NCBI GenBank assembly: GCA_020848035.1
Contig: JADLAX010000005.1
Span: 1 to 58,134, forward strand
Source of the DNA: Anaerolineae bacterium
Lineage (GTDB): Bacteria; Chloroflexota; Anaerolineae; Promineifilales; Promineifilaceae
Direction: 5' to 3'
DNA length: 58,134 bases
The position numbers and the translations under genes were made by a program. This document shows positions 7,371-15,139 of this stretch, piece by piece; the stretch's first letter is position 1, and the number at the start of each line of letters is the position of its first letter. The notes under the pieces were generated by a model. That model ran no database searches. It was not told the origin of the DNA and saw only the letters and a list, made by a program, of their open reading frames with translations.

Positions 7371-8908
7371 GAGGATGTCTCCTGGAGAACGGCCGTTAAC
7401 GCTTCCCGCCGCTGTTGTTGTTCTGCCAGTTCCAATTCGGCCGCGCTTTTACGCTCCTGCTTCAGCTCTGCTGCCCAAACCCCGTTCTTGAGGAATAGAT
7501 CATACAGACGCCACAGCATGAAGACGGCCAGCGCCACCAGCACCAGCGCCAGACCAAGATCGGCGAGCAGCATCGTCCAGTTCACCAGCCCCTGCTGCGC
7601 CGCTTCCGTCACAAACAGGCGCTTCATGGAGAAGACCGTGACGGCGCCAAAAGCCAGATCAGACATCACGATGAGAGTCCAGCCGAACCAGCGGCGAGCT
7701 TTACCCTTCAGGCCGGAAAGATCTGCATAGTAAAAGAGAATAATGGTGGCAATCAGTCCGGCCAAAATATGCCAATGCCCGGTCAGCGTGATACGTTCTT
7801 CCCGATGGGGCCAGACGCGGAAGATTTCATCCAGCTTGACAGCCATGAAGATACCCACACCACTGACGGTGAAGTTCATAAACACCATCTGCCAGCCGGG
7901 GCCAAATTTCAGCGGATCGTGCAGGAGCGCCTTTATCTTTTGTCCAAAGGATGGTGATTCGATTCCCTGTTCCGTCAGGCGCTCATCGATTAATTGACGC
8001 CAGGAGAAAATGACAAACATGAGCGCAGCCAGCATGACCCCGACCGAACCAACGTAGATGGTTGTATGGGCCCATTCCACCCAAACAACGGACAGCGCGC
8101 CAAACGTGATGACAATGGTGCCGCCAATCATCAATGGCATGGCGATGCGATGCAAGATCCCTTTGAACCTGAGCCAGCGACCCACAATCAAAGTGATGCC
8201 AATCGCGACCAGCGTCAGCATAATGTGCAGGTGGCCGATGATGGCGCTTTGCAAGGCGGTTTTATTGGGCATCCTGATCAGATCTTCGGCCAGAAATGTT
8301 TCATGCCCATTACCCCAATAGGAACCGGTGACGGCACCAAAAGCGGCCGAAACCAGGGTCGCCACGGCCATTACGAAGAAAGCCAGGCGCTCCAGGTCCA
8401 GGCCGTTTCTGGTGTGGGCAAAAGGGGAATCGGCCGCCAACCGGTACTCTTTTTTCCAGGGCCAAAGGGCAACCGCCAGGAGCATGCCGGCGAAGAAGAC
8501 CAGCGATTGACCCAGTAAAAAGAGCCCATGATAGATGAAGTTATGCCCCCAGTAAGCAAAGAGCAGGCCGAAGATAGCAGCCGTTAAGTAACCGACTGTG
8601 ATCGTGCCGTTGATGATCGTCTGTTCGTGCCGCTTCATGGGCAGAATCTCGGTGATAAAGTAGACCTCGATGGCCACCACCGTCATGGCAATGGTGTGAT
8701 AGAGCATGATGATCCGCCCTTCGCGTTCGGTGGCGACCAGTTGTATACCCAGGAGATTAACGGTGTTCTCTTTGACGCCCCACTCAACCATCGGCCCGGA
8801 CAACATGCCAAAAACAGCTGTTATCAGCGAAACCACCGCAATCGCCACTAGCGTCAGCCCTCTAGTTGAGCGAAACAAATAATCAAATCGTCTGGCTAAT
8901 GCATCCAT
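7367..8908 (-). CDS. 12-helix histidine-rich membrane protein, candidate divergent heme-copper oxidoreductase
   Basis: 513 aa with about twelve hydrophobic helices, the helix number of heme-copper oxidase subunit I. Histidines sit in or next to helices: H71 in helix 2 (MLYHTIAM), H122 and H127 (WGHNFIYHG), H226 and H228 in helix 6 (IIGHLHIMLT), H281 after helix 7 (EWAHTTIY) and H378 and H380 in helix 10 (TGHWHILAGL). Heme-copper enzymes place heme and CuB ligands in helices 2, 6, 7 and 10, with an H-x-H pair in helix 10, so the spacing is strikingly similar. The normal helix 6 H-x-x-x-Y and helix 7 H-H signatures are absent. The last 40 residues are a charged cytoplasmic tail. Genes upstream and downstream include ctaB. 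What it does is not known. A NO- or O2-reducing function is an inference. Confidence 0.7.
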   Translation of the reverse strand: MDALARRFDYLFRSTRGLTLVAIAVVSLITAVFGMLSGPMVEWGVKENTVNLLGIQLVATEREGRIIMLYHTIAMTVVAIEVYFITEILPMKRHEQTIINGTITVGYLTAAIFGLLFAYWGHNFIYHGLFLLGQSLVFFAGMLLAVALWPWKKEYRLAADSPFAHTRNGLDLERLAFFVMAVATLVSAAFGAVTGSYWGNGHETFLAEDLIRMPNKTALQSAIIGHLHIMLTLVAIGITLIVGRWLRFKGILHRIAMPLMIGGTIVITFGALSVVWVEWAHTTIYVGSVGVMLAALMFVIFSWRQLIDERLTEQGIESPSFGQKIKALLHDPLKFGPGWQMVFMNFTVSGVGIFMAVKLDEIFRVWPHREERITLTGHWHILAGLIATIILFYYADLSGLKGKARRWFGWTLIVMSDLAFGAVTVFSMKRLFVTEAAQQGLVNWTMLLADLGLALVLVALAVFMLWRLYDLFLKNGVWAAELKQERKSAAELELAEQQQRREALTAVLQETSS

Positions 8909-8951
8909 AAGACGGCTCCAATGCTGTCAAACAGAAGTAACAAATCAGCGT

Positions 8952-9779
8952 CTAAACATCGTGCTGCCCAACAATAAGCCGCTGCGTGCCCGGCAGCAGG
9001 AGGATGACGAGCAACAGCGTGCTGATGATCGGCGCGGGCAAAAACATGGAAAAACGCCCCACTTCCGTCACGTTGTAAATCCCAAGCGGATACCCACCCA
9101 CGATGGACATAATGGCGGCGAAAATACCAAGCGGAACGGCCCAGGACTTTCGCTTCAGGGCAGCAAAGATGAAAGCGGCCCAGGCTGCTGCGCCCCACCA
9201 GTTGACCTGCTGCAACATCACGTACATGCCGTTCCAAAAAGCATCCGTCGCGGAGGAAACATCTGCCGGCGATTGGAAGGTTGCCTGGAATTTAGAAATG
9301 GGGGCCACACCGTCAATAAAGGTCAGTACATAGGCCAATCCGGCTACGAAGGTCAAGGCAATTAACTTATTATCGATGCCACCAATGATAAGCATGCCAA
9401 ACCACATAATGCCGCCTAGAGCAAACACGATCAGGGTAGGCACGGGCAGGCCGCTGTCCGCCGCCGGAATCATGGGAAAGAAACCGGCCAACAACAGAAT
9501 CGTGGCGGCCACTGCACCCCAGAACCAGGCCCAGGGCCGTTTTGTGAGAAAGCCGTAAAGCACCGAGGCGCTTAAAGCACCGGCCGCGATGCCGAGCCAG
9601 CCTAATACCGCATAAACGAAACGCACCGTATTGGCCTCTTCCCATTCGCCGGCGCTGAAATGAGTGGAGATTACCGTATTGTAGGTATCTGCCAGGAAGT
9701 ACAAGGTCAACAGTCCGGCAACGATACCGACAACGGCTAATAATGCCCCCAGGTTGTGATTATCTTTGAGCTTTTTCAT
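8952..9779 (-). CDS. Polytopic membrane protein (275 aa) of the histidine-rich operon
   Basis: 275 aa with about eight hydrophobic helices and short loops. The middle loop (residues 155-185) is soluble and holds aspartates. H40 (NTVISTHFSAG) is the only N-terminal histidine. I recognise no family. It is the second gene of the operon, 16 bases after the 304-aa gene and 43 bases before the 513-aa candidate oxidoreductase. A subunit role is plausible because it is fixed between two other membrane genes, but nothing in the sequence shows a cofactor. Confidence 0.65.
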   Translation of the reverse strand: MKKLKDNHNLGALLAVVGIVAGLLTLYFLADTYNTVISTHFSAGEWEEANTVRFVYAVLGWLGIAAGALSASVLYGFLTKRPWAWFWGAVAATILLLAGFFPMIPAADSGLPVPTLIVFALGGIMWFGMLIIGGIDNKLIALTFVAGLAYVLTFIDGVAPISKFQATFQSPADVSSATDAFWNGMYVMLQQVNWWGAAAWAAFIFAALKRKSWAVPLGIFAAIMSIVGGYPLGIYNVTEVGRFSMFLPAPIISTLLLVILLLPGTQRLIVGQHDV

Positions 9780-9795
9780 GATCGAATCCCTCTGA

Positions 9796-10686
9796 CTAAA
9801 CTTTATGAATAGCTGGTTTATTGGTAACGGCCGTTTTCCTATCCTCCTCTCTCACACCCACAGCCAACAGATGCTGCTTGAAAAAGGGAACAACCAGGAA
9901 TACCAGCACCCCCAAACCCAGAAGGGAACCGTACAAATAATCCAGCGTCTTTGTGCGGAAAAATTGGGTGGGAATATCAATAGCCAGAATCGCTACCGTG
10001 CCGATGAATGCTAGCCACCAGCCGCGCCGTCTGCCAACAGCCAGCAGCGGGACGGCGCTAAAAAGCAAAATGGCCGCTGCCCAATTTACCTCCCCAGCCC
10101 AGTTAAAAAGCCACCAAGTAAAGTCGGGATACAGCGGGTAGCCAGGGCGGGTGGCCATCGTGCGCTGCGCACCAACGCCAATGGTAAAGGCATGGGTCGT
10201 TAACATGCCAACGAACGTCAATGCACCAAAACGTGACCATTTTTGCCTCTTTTCTCCTTGATAAAGGAAGATAAAGCTCCAGAAACCGGCCAACCCAATC
10301 AGCGCAATGATTAACGGTAGGGGAAAGCCATCTACCCAACTCACATAGGGCAAAAACATAAACATGCCGCCAATGGCAGGCAGCGCCAACAGCGTTATTG
10401 CCACCGGATACGTCCAATCCTCCCCTCTCATAATCTCCTGAGAAATAACGATAAGGGTGATGCCGGCCACAAAAATGACGGCCCGCCACACTGGATAAAA
10501 GAAGTCAAAAAGGGGAATACCGCTGGCAAATGCTGGGTTGCCCGCCTCCACATGGGCCATCAAGCCCGTCAGCACCCGGGCCAGAGAAGTCTGCACAAGA
10601 AAAGGCACAATCGTGGCCATCAGCAGCCCCACCACGATTGCAATTCCAGACATTAATTTTCGGTTTTTTTCTGCTGTTTCACACAT
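9796..10686 (-). CDS. Polytopic membrane protein (296 aa), first gene of the histidine-rich operon
   Basis: The ATG at 10686 has AGGAGGT six bases upstream and is preferred over the upstream in-frame codon at 10710, giving 296 aa. About eight hydrophobic helices are present, with TTHAFTIGVG in helix 5 and a tryptophan-rich loop (FTWWLFNWAGEVNW). A hydrophilic C-terminal tail of about 20 residues follows. No family is recognised. As first gene of the 4224-10686 operon it is preceded, 58 bases away, by the TGTGA-N6-TCACA site shared with the divergent CRP/FNR gene at 10903, so transcription of the operon is probably controlled by a CRP/FNR protein. Confidence 0.65.
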   Translation of the reverse strand: MCETAEKNRKLMSGIAIVVGLLMATIVPFLVQTSLARVLTGLMAHVEAGNPAFASGIPLFDFFYPVWRAVIFVAGITLIVISQEIMRGEDWTYPVAITLLALPAIGGMFMFLPYVSWVDGFPLPLIIALIGLAGFWSFIFLYQGEKRQKWSRFGALTFVGMLTTHAFTIGVGAQRTMATRPGYPLYPDFTWWLFNWAGEVNWAAAILLFSAVPLLAVGRRRGWWLAFIGTVAILAIDIPTQFFRTKTLDYLYGSLLGLGVLVFLVVPFFKQHLLAVGVREEDRKTAVTNKPAIHKV

Positions 10687-10743
10687 CTCGTACCTCCTGC
10701 ACGTAGGCATATAAAGGGCTTATTTATCTTAAAATGATCTCTA

Positions 10744-10759
10744 TGTGAAATCTATCACA
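10744..10759. promoter_or_regulatory. Perfect CRP/FNR-type operator
   Basis: TGTGA-AATCTA-TCACA, a perfect inverted repeat identical to the CRP consensus half-sites. It lies between two divergent transcripts: 58 bases from the start of the minus-strand membrane operon (10686) and 144 bases from the start of the CRP/FNR gene (10903). The likely binder is that regulator or another of the four CRP/FNR proteins of this window. Confidence 0.75.
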
Positions 10760-10814
10760 AAAGCTGCGTCAAAGATTTATCTTTAGGCAAATAACCACTA
10801 TACGGAAGAAAATG

Positions 10815-10846
10815 AAGCGCCCAAAGTGCGAACACTTTGGCGCTTT
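10815..10846. other. Long hairpin in the leader of the CRP/FNR gene
   Basis: Stem AAGCGCCCAAAGTG / CACTTTGGCGCTTT with a CGAA loop and one bulged C, located 57 bases before the CRP/FNR start. It has no following T-run in the plus direction. It could be an operator or a transcript-leader structure. Confidence 0.5.
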
Positions 10847-10902
10847 CATAATTCAGATACAATCACAGGTAGACGGTGACAGATTGTTATGCAGGAGCGC
10901 GT

Positions 10903-11592
10903 ATGGTTTCTTTATCAGAGTGGCTGGCAAAAAACCCCATATTCTCCTCTTTGCCGGAGAGAGAACGACTGGAAATAGCCCGGACAGCTATGTCGCGGAA
11001 GTATGCTGAGGGAGAAAGCCTGGCTTTTTATGGTGATGTGTGGCCGTACTTGTTTCTGGTGACAGCCGGCTCTATTCAGGCGATCAAGGAATCGAGCGAG
11101 GGGCGCAGCTTGATTGTACTAACCCTTGAGCCGGGCGAACTTTTTTGGGGTTTGGCATTTTTTGAGGATAAGGCTCCCCTGCCCGTGCTGCTGCAGGCGC
11201 AAAGCGAAAGCATGGTCTATTTATGGTCAAGGGACCAGTTACTGCCCTGGTTGTTGGCAAACGGCCGATTCTCTTGGGAGCTGTCGCGGCTTATGGTCCG
11301 GCGCATGATGCGGGCCAGCACTATTGTTGAAGAATTAGCTTTCAAACCAGTAGCCAGTCGCCTGGCCGGCTTGCTGCTGGACCATTACCAGGATGCTGCC
11401 GGTCAACCCGTTCCCCGCAGCCTGACATTGGATCAGATGGCCGCCCATATCGGCACCACGCGGGAAATGGTTTGCCGCCTACTCTACCGTTTTTCCGATC
11501 AAGAACTTATCCACATTACACGTACCGAATTTGTCTTGAACGATAAATCCGGACTTATACAGTTGAGAGGACAAGACGCCGATTCTGCCTAA
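10903..11592 (+). CDS. CRP/FNR-family transcription regulator (229 aa)
   Basis: Starts at ATG 10903, with AGGAG 6 bases upstream. An in-frame GTG at 10876 lacks a ribosome site. Residues 1-120 form a cyclic-nucleotide-binding-type beta barrel (GDVWPYLFLVTAGSIQ, LEPGELFWGLAFF). A dimer helix follows (LMVRRMMRAST) and then a winged helix (SLTLDQMAAHIGTTREMVCRLLYRF). No four-cysteine Fe-S set of FNR is present; the only cysteine is in the recognition helix region. It may therefore bind heme, NO or a nucleotide, as DNR-type proteins do. It is divergent from the membrane operon at 4224-10686, with a shared CRP-type site between them, and is the best candidate for its regulator. Confidence 0.85.
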   Translation: MVSLSEWLAKNPIFSSLPERERLEIARTAMSRKYAEGESLAFYGDVWPYLFLVTAGSIQAIKESSEGRSLIVLTLEPGELFWGLAFFEDKAPLPVLLQAQSESMVYLWSRDQLLPWLLANGRFSWELSRLMVRRMMRASTIVEELAFKPVASRLAGLLLDHYQDAAGQPVPRSLTLDQMAAHIGTTREMVCRLLYRFSDQELIHITRTEFVLNDKSGLIQLRGQDADSA

Positions 11593-11639
11593 TTTGAGCA
11601 TCTTGCTGGTGAACAAAAGCATGGCGGCAAAAAGAATAT

Positions 11640-12032
11640 CTACAAAACGCTGTTTTTCATACCTTTTGCCTTATTTGCAGCCCTGAACATTAACGCCAGA
11701 ATGATGGTCCAGGTCACGCTGCGCACGACCATGGCGACGAGGCTGTCCCGCGCCACCATATCCCGAAATGCGATGAGCAGCACCAGCAGGACCAGAATGT
11801 GGGCTATGAAGGTGACAACGGCCGCTGGTAACGCATAACGGCTGTTGCGCCAGATGAGAACGGCCGTTACCAACACAGTAACCAACCCAACGATGAAGTT
11901 ATAGATGGGCAGCCAGTCAATCACATAATAATCTGGCAGCGTGCCCAGCAGCACCTGCCCCCCGGCAAAGACAGCCATCCCCCCAATAATCCAGGCAATG
12001 ATGGCAGCAGCTTTCAAAAGTTTTGTATTCAT
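11640..12032 (-). CDS. Small four-helix membrane protein (130 aa)
   Basis: About 130 aa from ATG 12032 (a GTG at 12041 is possible), with four hydrophobic helices and a basic tail. The N-terminal block GGMAVFAGGQVLLG, then DYYVIDWLPIYN, is nearly repeated in a truncated copy at 51836-51970 (AMAVFAGGRVLLG, GYYVIDWLP). So this family exists at least twice in the genome. The gene begins 13 bases after the stop of the DUF6069-like gene and shares its transcript. In both places the family occurs close to, or in the same locus as, a DUF6069-like gene. Its function is unknown. Confidence 0.65.
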   Translation of the reverse strand: MNTKLLKAAAIIAWIIGGMAVFAGGQVLLGTLPDYYVIDWLPIYNFIVGLVTVLVTAVLIWRNSRYALPAAVVTFIAHILVLLVLLIAFRDMVARDSLVAMVVRSVTWTIILALMFRAANKAKGMKNSVL

Positions 12033-12045
12033 ATCAATCACTCTG

Positions 12046-12474
12046 CTACTCTATCTTTTGTCGATAGCCAACGACCAGCACCGTTACGATGACAGCAGCC
12101 GCAACCAAATGCATAAAGGCGGCCATGCTGCTGGCTAAAACTGTTTTGTGGGGAACAGGAAGCAGATAGTCTGGAATGAAGCTCAACAGCAAAACTACCA
12201 CAGAAATTTTTAGAAACGTTTGCACCGGCTGTGGCTTGTGCGCAGCTAACCAGGCAAAAAGAGCCGTAGCCACAGCCGTTGGTATGGCGGTGAAAATGGC
12301 AGTGCGTGGGTAACTATCCAGAGGTTTGAATAAGACAATGTCCGGCCATATAGCAATCGCTAGCCACTGTGTCATTAATACAGCGAGAATGCTGGTTACG
12401 GCCGCAACCAATCCAATTCGTATCCATTGATTCCTGTCGGGCTGCGTTGTGATCTGGGAATTAATCATTGTCAT
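12046..12474 (-). CDS. DUF6069-like four-helix membrane protein (142 aa)
   Basis: Starts at ATG 12474 with GGAGG upstream. A longer frame to 12612 has no such site. It shows four hydrophobic helices with the conserved blocks AIAIWPDI, LFKPLDSYPRTAIFT, FLKISVVVLLLSFIPDYLLPV and HKTVLASSMAAFMHLVAAA. A clear paralog lies at 56329-56760 with the same blocks. Both genes have the palindrome CCGAC/ACGAC-TTTT-GTCGG upstream (12563 here, 56906 there), so they are probably co-regulated. I assign it to the DUF6069-like group from memory of the helix pattern, so the name is tentative. The function is unknown. Neighbouring nitrogen-oxide genes suggest a stress or membrane-redox role. Confidence 0.7.
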   Translation of the reverse strand: MTMINSQITTQPDRNQWIRIGLVAAVTSILAVLMTQWLAIAIWPDIVLFKPLDSYPRTAIFTAIPTAVATALFAWLAAHKPQPVQTFLKISVVVLLLSFIPDYLLPVPHKTVLASSMAAFMHLVAAAVIVTVLVVGYRQKIE

Positions 12475-12562
12475 TTCACATCCTCCATTCGCGTTATAGT
12501 TGTCACAAAAACAAATCACTTCTCCAATACAAGAAGCATAATGGAGAAGTGATGGATGTTCG

Positions 12563-12576
12563 ACGACTTTTGTCGG
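12563..12576. promoter_or_regulatory. Palindromic operator (A)CGAC-TTTT-GTCGG
   Basis: One of three copies in the window (also 54759 and 56906). It is 90 bases upstream of the DUF6069-like start. Half-sites CGAC and GTCG are separated by four bases. Confidence 0.6.
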
Positions 12577-12662
12577 ATTAAGTAATCGGCCCAACCGCCT
12601 CAGGTTTTTCACAAAAACATTTTACCGAATACATCAGAGGGTGATGTCAACGTCAACTTTAT

Positions 12663-12790
12663 TAGGAGTTACGCACTTGAAGGGCTGCGGCCGGTGTCGG
12701 CGCATGTATGCGCAACCGTGCCGCCACTGGCTCGGTCAGGAGAGCAGCCCTTTGGTCTGAGATACGGCCAGAGCAACTGCGTAAGTCCTA
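12663..12790. mobile_element. 128-bp MITE-like element with 5-bp target duplication
   Basis: The ends TAGGAGTTACGCA and TGCGTAAGTCCTA are inverted repeats with one mismatch, flanked on both sides by TTTAT. Inner arms AGGGCTGC / GCAGCCCT pair as well, so the element folds into a hairpin. It carries no gene. The right TTTAT contains the stop codon of the P-type ATPase, so insertion took place exactly at the end of that gene without changing its product. Confidence 0.65.
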
Positions 12791-12791
12791 T

Positions 12792-14696
12792 TTATGCTTT
12801 TAGCAGACGCATCCCGTTTAGAATAACAATCATCACAGAAGCTTCATGAACCAACATGCCGCCGGCCATGTGGACTTTGCCTAGAAGGACCCCTGCCAGC
12901 AGTAGAGAAACCGTTACCAGGGCAATGATAACGTTTTGCCGTATGTTATTTAGCGTTGCCTTAGAGAGTTGTAACGCTTCCGGGATCTTAAGCAGATCAT
13001 CGGTCATTAGGGCAATATCGGCCGTTTCGATAGCCACATCGGTGCCAGCAGCACCCATAGCAATGCCGATATCGGCTGTGGCCAGAGCCGGGGCGTCATT
13101 AATACCATCGCCAACCATGGCCACTACATGCCCATCGCTCTGTAACTGGCGGATAAGGTTTAGCTTGTCCTCTGGCAAGAGATTGGCATGGACATTGTGT
13201 ATACCTGCGGCGGCAGCGATGGCCTGGGCGGTGCGCTCATTATCGCCAGTCAGCATGATAACTTTCTTTAATCCGGCGGCTTTAAGCCTGTGCACCATCT
13301 CTAGAGCGGTGGGTCGGATTTGGTCGGCAATACCCAGTACACCGATTAACAAACCATCAAGGGCAACAAATACGGCCGTTTTCCCTTCTCTTTGCAATTT
13401 ATCCAGCTTCATTTGGGCCATGGCCGGTATAGAGACGCCTAAATTAGTCATCAAGTGGGTTGTGCCCACACCAATCTGATGTCCCAAGTAGGCGGCCTGA
13501 ACACCCTGACCGGTAAAGGTCTCAAACTCGTCAGCGTGGGGAATGGGATCAGTTGAATCTACCGCCGTAACAATCGCCTCGGCTAAAGGATGCTCCGATC
13601 CAGCCTCGGCAATGGCGGCCCAATAAAGCACCTGTTGACCGTTCTCTTCTATAGCTGGAGTTCCCCCATAACCACCTGCTGCAACAGCGGTTTGTAAGGC
13701 GATGACATCAGTAACCAGAGGCCGACCAACGGTAAGCGTGCCGGTTTTATCCAGCGCTAGAGCCGAGATTTTGCCTGCGTTTTCCAGGTATTCACCGCCT
13801 TTGATAAGAATGCCCCGCTTGGCAGCACGGCCAATCCCGGCCACAATGGACACGGGGGTTGAAATAACCAGTGCGCCCGGACAGCCGATAACAAGCAGCG
13901 TTAGTGCCAGTTCCAGCTCGCGTGTTATGAGATAGGCAGCGCCACTAAGCAGGATGATAAACGGGGTATACCAGCGGGCAAAGCGCTCAATGAAGCGTTC
14001 GGTGGGTGCCTTTTCTTCTTGTGCCTCTTCAACACGCCGGATAATGCGGGCCAGGGTCGTATCTGAACCCACCCCGATGGCTTTCACTTTGAGTAAACCT
14101 GCCTGGTTGACTGTCCCGGCATAAACGACCGTACCCGCACCTTTTTCCACCGGCATGGATTCCCCAGTGATAGCGCTTTCATCGACGGCAGAACGGCCGT
14201 CGATCACGTCACCATCTACCGGAATTTTAGCCCCTGGTTTTATCAATACTGTCTCACCCAGCACCACTTCGTAGGGCATGACTTCTAATTGCCGATCATT
14301 GCGCAGCACAATCGCTGTAGTAGGAGCCAGTTCCAACAACCCCTGCAAAACCTGGCGCGTCTGGCCTAGCGTGCGAGCCTCCAGGTAAGCACCGAAGAGG
14401 AAAAGGAAAGTGACGGCCGCCGCTTCCCAATACTCACCAATAACGAGGGCACCAGCAGCGGCAATTGTGACCAGAAGTTCGATACTAATGTGACGCTGGC
14501 GCAGGCTGCGCCAGGCGCGTTGAGCAATGTCAAAGCCTGCTATCAGGGCAGCTCCAGTCATCAGGCCATTATGCCAATTTGCCTGATTGAGCAGATAGTT
14601 GCTGGTCAATGCCAATATGATGAGTAAACCAGAGACTGTCGTTAACAGTTGGCGTCGTTGTTTAGGTGACCGCAACGATAATTGTAATTGTCTCAT
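12792..14696 (-). CDS. Heavy-metal P1B-type ATPase (634 aa)
   Basis: Metal-exporting P-type ATPase. From ATG 14696 (GAGGAGGG 7 bases upstream) the order is: transmembrane segments, actuator domain with AITGESMPVEK (about residue 175), CPG in the membrane metal site (GCPGALVISTPVS, about residue 272), phosphorylation motif DKTGTLT (about 316), the SEHPLAEAI histidine-proline motif of P1B pumps, MLTGDNERTA and MVGDGINDAPALATADIG. The C-terminal helix contains GKVHMAGGMLVHE with two histidines. No N-terminal HMA domain is present; one is encoded separately just upstream at 14758. Zinc, cadmium or cobalt are the likely substrates, since CPG occurs in that branch. The 3-prime end abuts the MITE-like element at 12663-12790. 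Confidence 0.9.
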   Translation of the reverse strand: MRQLQLSLRSPKQRRQLLTTVSGLLIILALTSNYLLNQANWHNGLMTGAALIAGFDIAQRAWRSLRQRHISIELLVTIAAAGALVIGEYWEAAAVTFLFLFGAYLEARTLGQTRQVLQGLLELAPTTAIVLRNDRQLEVMPYEVVLGETVLIKPGAKIPVDGDVIDGRSAVDESAITGESMPVEKGAGTVVYAGTVNQAGLLKVKAIGVGSDTTLARIIRRVEEAQEEKAPTERFIERFARWYTPFIILLSGAAYLITRELELALTLLVIGCPGALVISTPVSIVAGIGRAAKRGILIKGGEYLENAGKISALALDKTGTLTVGRPLVTDVIALQTAVAAGGYGGTPAIEENGQQVLYWAAIAEAGSEHPLAEAIVTAVDSTDPIPHADEFETFTGQGVQAAYLGHQIGVGTTHLMTNLGVSIPAMAQMKLDKLQREGKTAVFVALDGLLIGVLGIADQIRPTALEMVHRLKAAGLKKVIMLTGDNERTAQAIAAAAGIHNVHANLLPEDKLNLIRQLQSDGHVVAMVGDGINDAPALATADIGIAMGAAGTDVAIETADIALMTDDLLKIPEALQLSKATLNNIRQNVIIALVTVSLLLAGVLLGKVHMAGGMLVHEASVMIVILNGMRLLKA

Positions 14697-14712
14697 GTTC
14701 AAACCCTCCTCA

Positions 14713-14749
14713 TGATCAGATGCCCTCAACTACAAGAAGCATCTGATCA
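14713..14749 (-). other. Perfect 11-bp stem-loop between metallochaperone and ATPase
   Basis: TGATCAGATGC (14713-14723) pairs with GCATCTGATCA (14739-14749) over a 15-base loop. It lies between the HMA gene stop and the ATPase start within one operon. It may partly terminate or stabilise the HMA part of the message, so that chaperone is made in excess of pump. Confidence 0.55.
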
Positions 14750-14757
14750 TTGGCCTC

Positions 14758-14973
14758 TTAAAAGGCAGCGACTGCTGCTTCGTAACCAACCTGGCGTACG
14801 GTTTGTACCAGGACATCTGCTGGCGTTGTGTCTGGATCATGTTCAATTTCAATACGACCCGTATTAAAATGAACTTTAGCGGTGGTCACCCCATCCAAGC
14901 CCTGCAGCGCCTTTTCGATCTTAGTCACGCAGGAAGGGCAGGAAAGGTCTTGACTTCTAAGTAAGGTTTTCAT
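14758..14973 (-). CDS. HMA-domain metallochaperone (71 aa)
   Basis: Free-standing heavy-metal-associated domain of 71 aa, the usual length, with the metal motif CPSC in the first loop (SCPSCVTKIEKAL) and the typical beta-alpha fold pattern (VTTAKVHFNTGRIEIEH, then ADVLVQTVRQVGYEA). It would bind a soft metal through the two cysteines and hand it to the ATPase encoded next, which lacks its own HMA domain. Start ATG 14973 has AAAAGGAG close upstream. A stem-loop separates the two genes. Confidence 0.85.
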   Translation of the reverse strand: MKTLLRSQDLSCPSCVTKIEKALQGLDGVTTAKVHFNTGRIEIEHDPDTTPADVLVQTVRQVGYEAAVAAF

Positions 14974-15080
14974 GGTTCATCTCCTTTTTTGAATAAAATG
15001 TTTCTTTACAGTTAGCGTAGCGAAAAGGAGACGACAGTTACATGATCTGGCTCAAATAACCGCAGCTGGAGAAAAAGTTG

Positions 15081-15110
15081 AAGGCCCAAAAAGCATGCTT
15101 TTTGGGCCTT
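15081..15110 (-). terminator. Perfect 30-bp palindrome downstream of CRP/FNR gene
   Basis: AAGGCCCAAAAAGCA / TGCTTTTTGGGCCTT is a perfect inverted repeat 30 bases beyond the stop of the minus-strand regulator at 15140. It is a probable terminator separating the regulator from the HMA-ATPase unit. Confidence 0.65.
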
Positions 15111-15139
15111 CTGGTTGTTGAGGGGGTTGTTGCTTTAAA

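Noticed and set aside
7367..8908. Calling the 513-aa protein a canonical NorB or CoxA
   Set aside because: The diagnostic helix 6 and helix 7 copper motifs are absent, so only a distant relationship can be proposed.
12792..14696. Unusual metal specificity from CPG instead of CPC in the P-type ATPase
   Set aside because: CPG followed by ALVISTPVS is, to my memory, a regular variant in the Zn/Cd branch, so it is not reported as novel.
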